Below, in pieces: positions 63,548 through 64,000 of a stretch of 64,000 nucleotides of DNA. Below the pieces are notes generated by a model that saw only the letters and a program-made list of their open reading frames with translations, was not told where the DNA came from and did not search any database. Origin of the DNA: Paragemmobacter straminiformis (lineage in GTDB: Bacteria > Pseudomonadota > Alphaproteobacteria > Rhodobacterales > Rhodobacteraceae); the NCBI RefSeq assembly GCF_014243445.1, contig NZ_JACLQD010000001.1:1116001-1180000 (forward strand). The letters are read 5' to 3'. The translations under genes were made by a program, and so were the position numbers. Positions within the stretch are counted from its first letter, which is position 1. Each line of letters begins with the position of its first letter.

Positions 63548-64000
63548 GCCCAATTCCCCTTGGACATCAGGCCCAGAATTTCGAGCTGTCGCCAGTTGAT
63601 GTATTTCTCGCTCCACTTGCACCACAGGTCGGGCTGGGATTTCAGCCCCTCGCGGTAGGCGCGGTATTCGTGGCTGTCGGCATAATGCTGACGGCGCTTC
63701 ATCTCTTCCTCGGCCTTGACGGCGAAGGTATCGAGGAATTTGGCATGAAGCAGGCAGCCGCTTGCCTTTTCACCACCCCATTCATCATAGACGAGGTTCA
63801 GCCCGCGCGGCAGCAGCATGTGGGTCGAGCTGACATAGGCATAGGCGCGGTCCCATTTGACCAAGGGCACCTTGTTCAGCGCGGGTGCGCGTTCGGGTTC
63901 GTCGGCAAAGAACATCCGGCCGCGCGGCCCGCCCTGAAGCCAGAGGTTGCCCAGCCCCGCGTTGCGCTTGACCGAATAGTTCGCGCTGTCGAACCACTGC
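63544..64000 (-). CDS. glycosyltransferase family 2-like protein, C-terminal part
   Basis: Only the last 151 residues are in the window; the frame continues past the right edge. Visible are QWFDSANYSVKRNAG, LWLQGGPRGRMFFADEP and YAYVSSTHMLLPRGLN, which match C-terminal parts of Rhodobacteraceae family 2 glycosyltransferases. It is the first visible gene of the surface-glycan cluster on this strand, overlapping the branching glycosyltransferase by 4 nt. Confidence 0.72.
   Translation of the reverse strand, partial: QWFDSANYSVKRNAGLGNLWLQGGPRGRMFFADEPERAPALNKVPLVKWDRAYAYVSSTHMLLPRGLNLVYDEWGGEKASGCLLHAKFLDTFAVKAEEEMKRRQHYADSHEYRAYREGLKSQPDLWCKWSEKYINWRQLEILGLMSKGNWA

Noticed and set aside
1-64000. 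CRISPR arrays, insertion sequences, prophage or integron
   Set aside because: No regularly spaced repeats, transposase, integrase or phage structural genes were seen; repeats found are short hairpin units only.

Overview
The window is ordinary chromosomal DNA of a GC-rich alphaproteobacterium, most probably a Rhodobacteraceae (Rhodobacter/Roseobacter group). The support is gene content and order: a petABC cytochrome bc1 operon, a petP-petR regulator pair, a deacetylase-xseB-ispA-dxs operon, an lptCAB-hpf-ptsN block, an rfbCBDA rhamnose operon, a gltD-gltB pair, and tightly packed genes joined by 1-4 nt overlaps. No phage, insertion sequence, plasmid or CRISPR genes were seen.

Layout, left to right. 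0-4 kb: partial gamma-glutamyltransferase, a STAS/anti-sigma-kinase pair, hspQ, a lysozyme-like lipoprotein and lolA. 4-7.6 kb: dadA, then a secreted protein with an inactive caspase-like domain. 7.7-11.7 kb: dTDP-rhamnose operon (rfbCBDA) and an SGNH hydrolase. 11.9-18 kb: thioredoxin co-chaperone, LON-domain and Trm112 proteins, NUDIX, NfeD/SPFH pair, GNAT, DNA polymerase IV, N-formylglutamate amidohydrolase. 18-20.5 kb: tRNA-Val, rpmJ, GST, LysE exporter, PAP2 protein. 20.8-23.6 kb: petABC. 23.8-27.1 kb: thiBPQ behind a TPP riboswitch. 27.2-35.4 kb: aroC, regulator/GST, EamA, HU, AMP nucleosidase, methyltransferase, SDR, TerC with a structured leader. 35.4-40.6 kb: petP-petR-deacetylase-xseB-ispA-dxs. 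40.8-46.4 kb: ilvE, NYN nuclease, DUF1294, SDR, queG, GST, mtgA. 46.6-54.2 kb: gltB, an unknown secreted protein, gltD, uppP. 54.2-60.5 kb: NDUFA9-like, tRNA-Leu, RNase D, kdsD-lptCAB, hpf, ptsN. 60.4-64 kb: cell-surface modification genes (double sulfotransferase, branching glycosyltransferase, partial glycosyltransferase 2).

Themes. Envelope work dominates: LPS export and KDO (kdsD, lptCAB), lipoprotein carriage (lolA), lipid-carrier recycling (uppP), peptidoglycan (mtgA, lysozyme-like lipoprotein), rhamnose, and the right-edge glycan/sulfate cluster. Respiration (petABC) and its likely regulators (petPR) lie 16 kb apart.

No single striking new system was found. The most interesting unexplained signals are: a dispersed element made of a box with consensus near CAAATATCCTCGGGG beside a perfect 3-nt-loop hairpin whose stem differs at each copy; perfect GATTTTTC/GAAAAATC hairpins at gene ends; a two-hairpin leader before terC; an inverted repeat before gltD; and two unusual proteins, the cysteine-free caspase-like protein and the tandem sulfotransferase. 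All calls are from reading the sequence; no database search was run.
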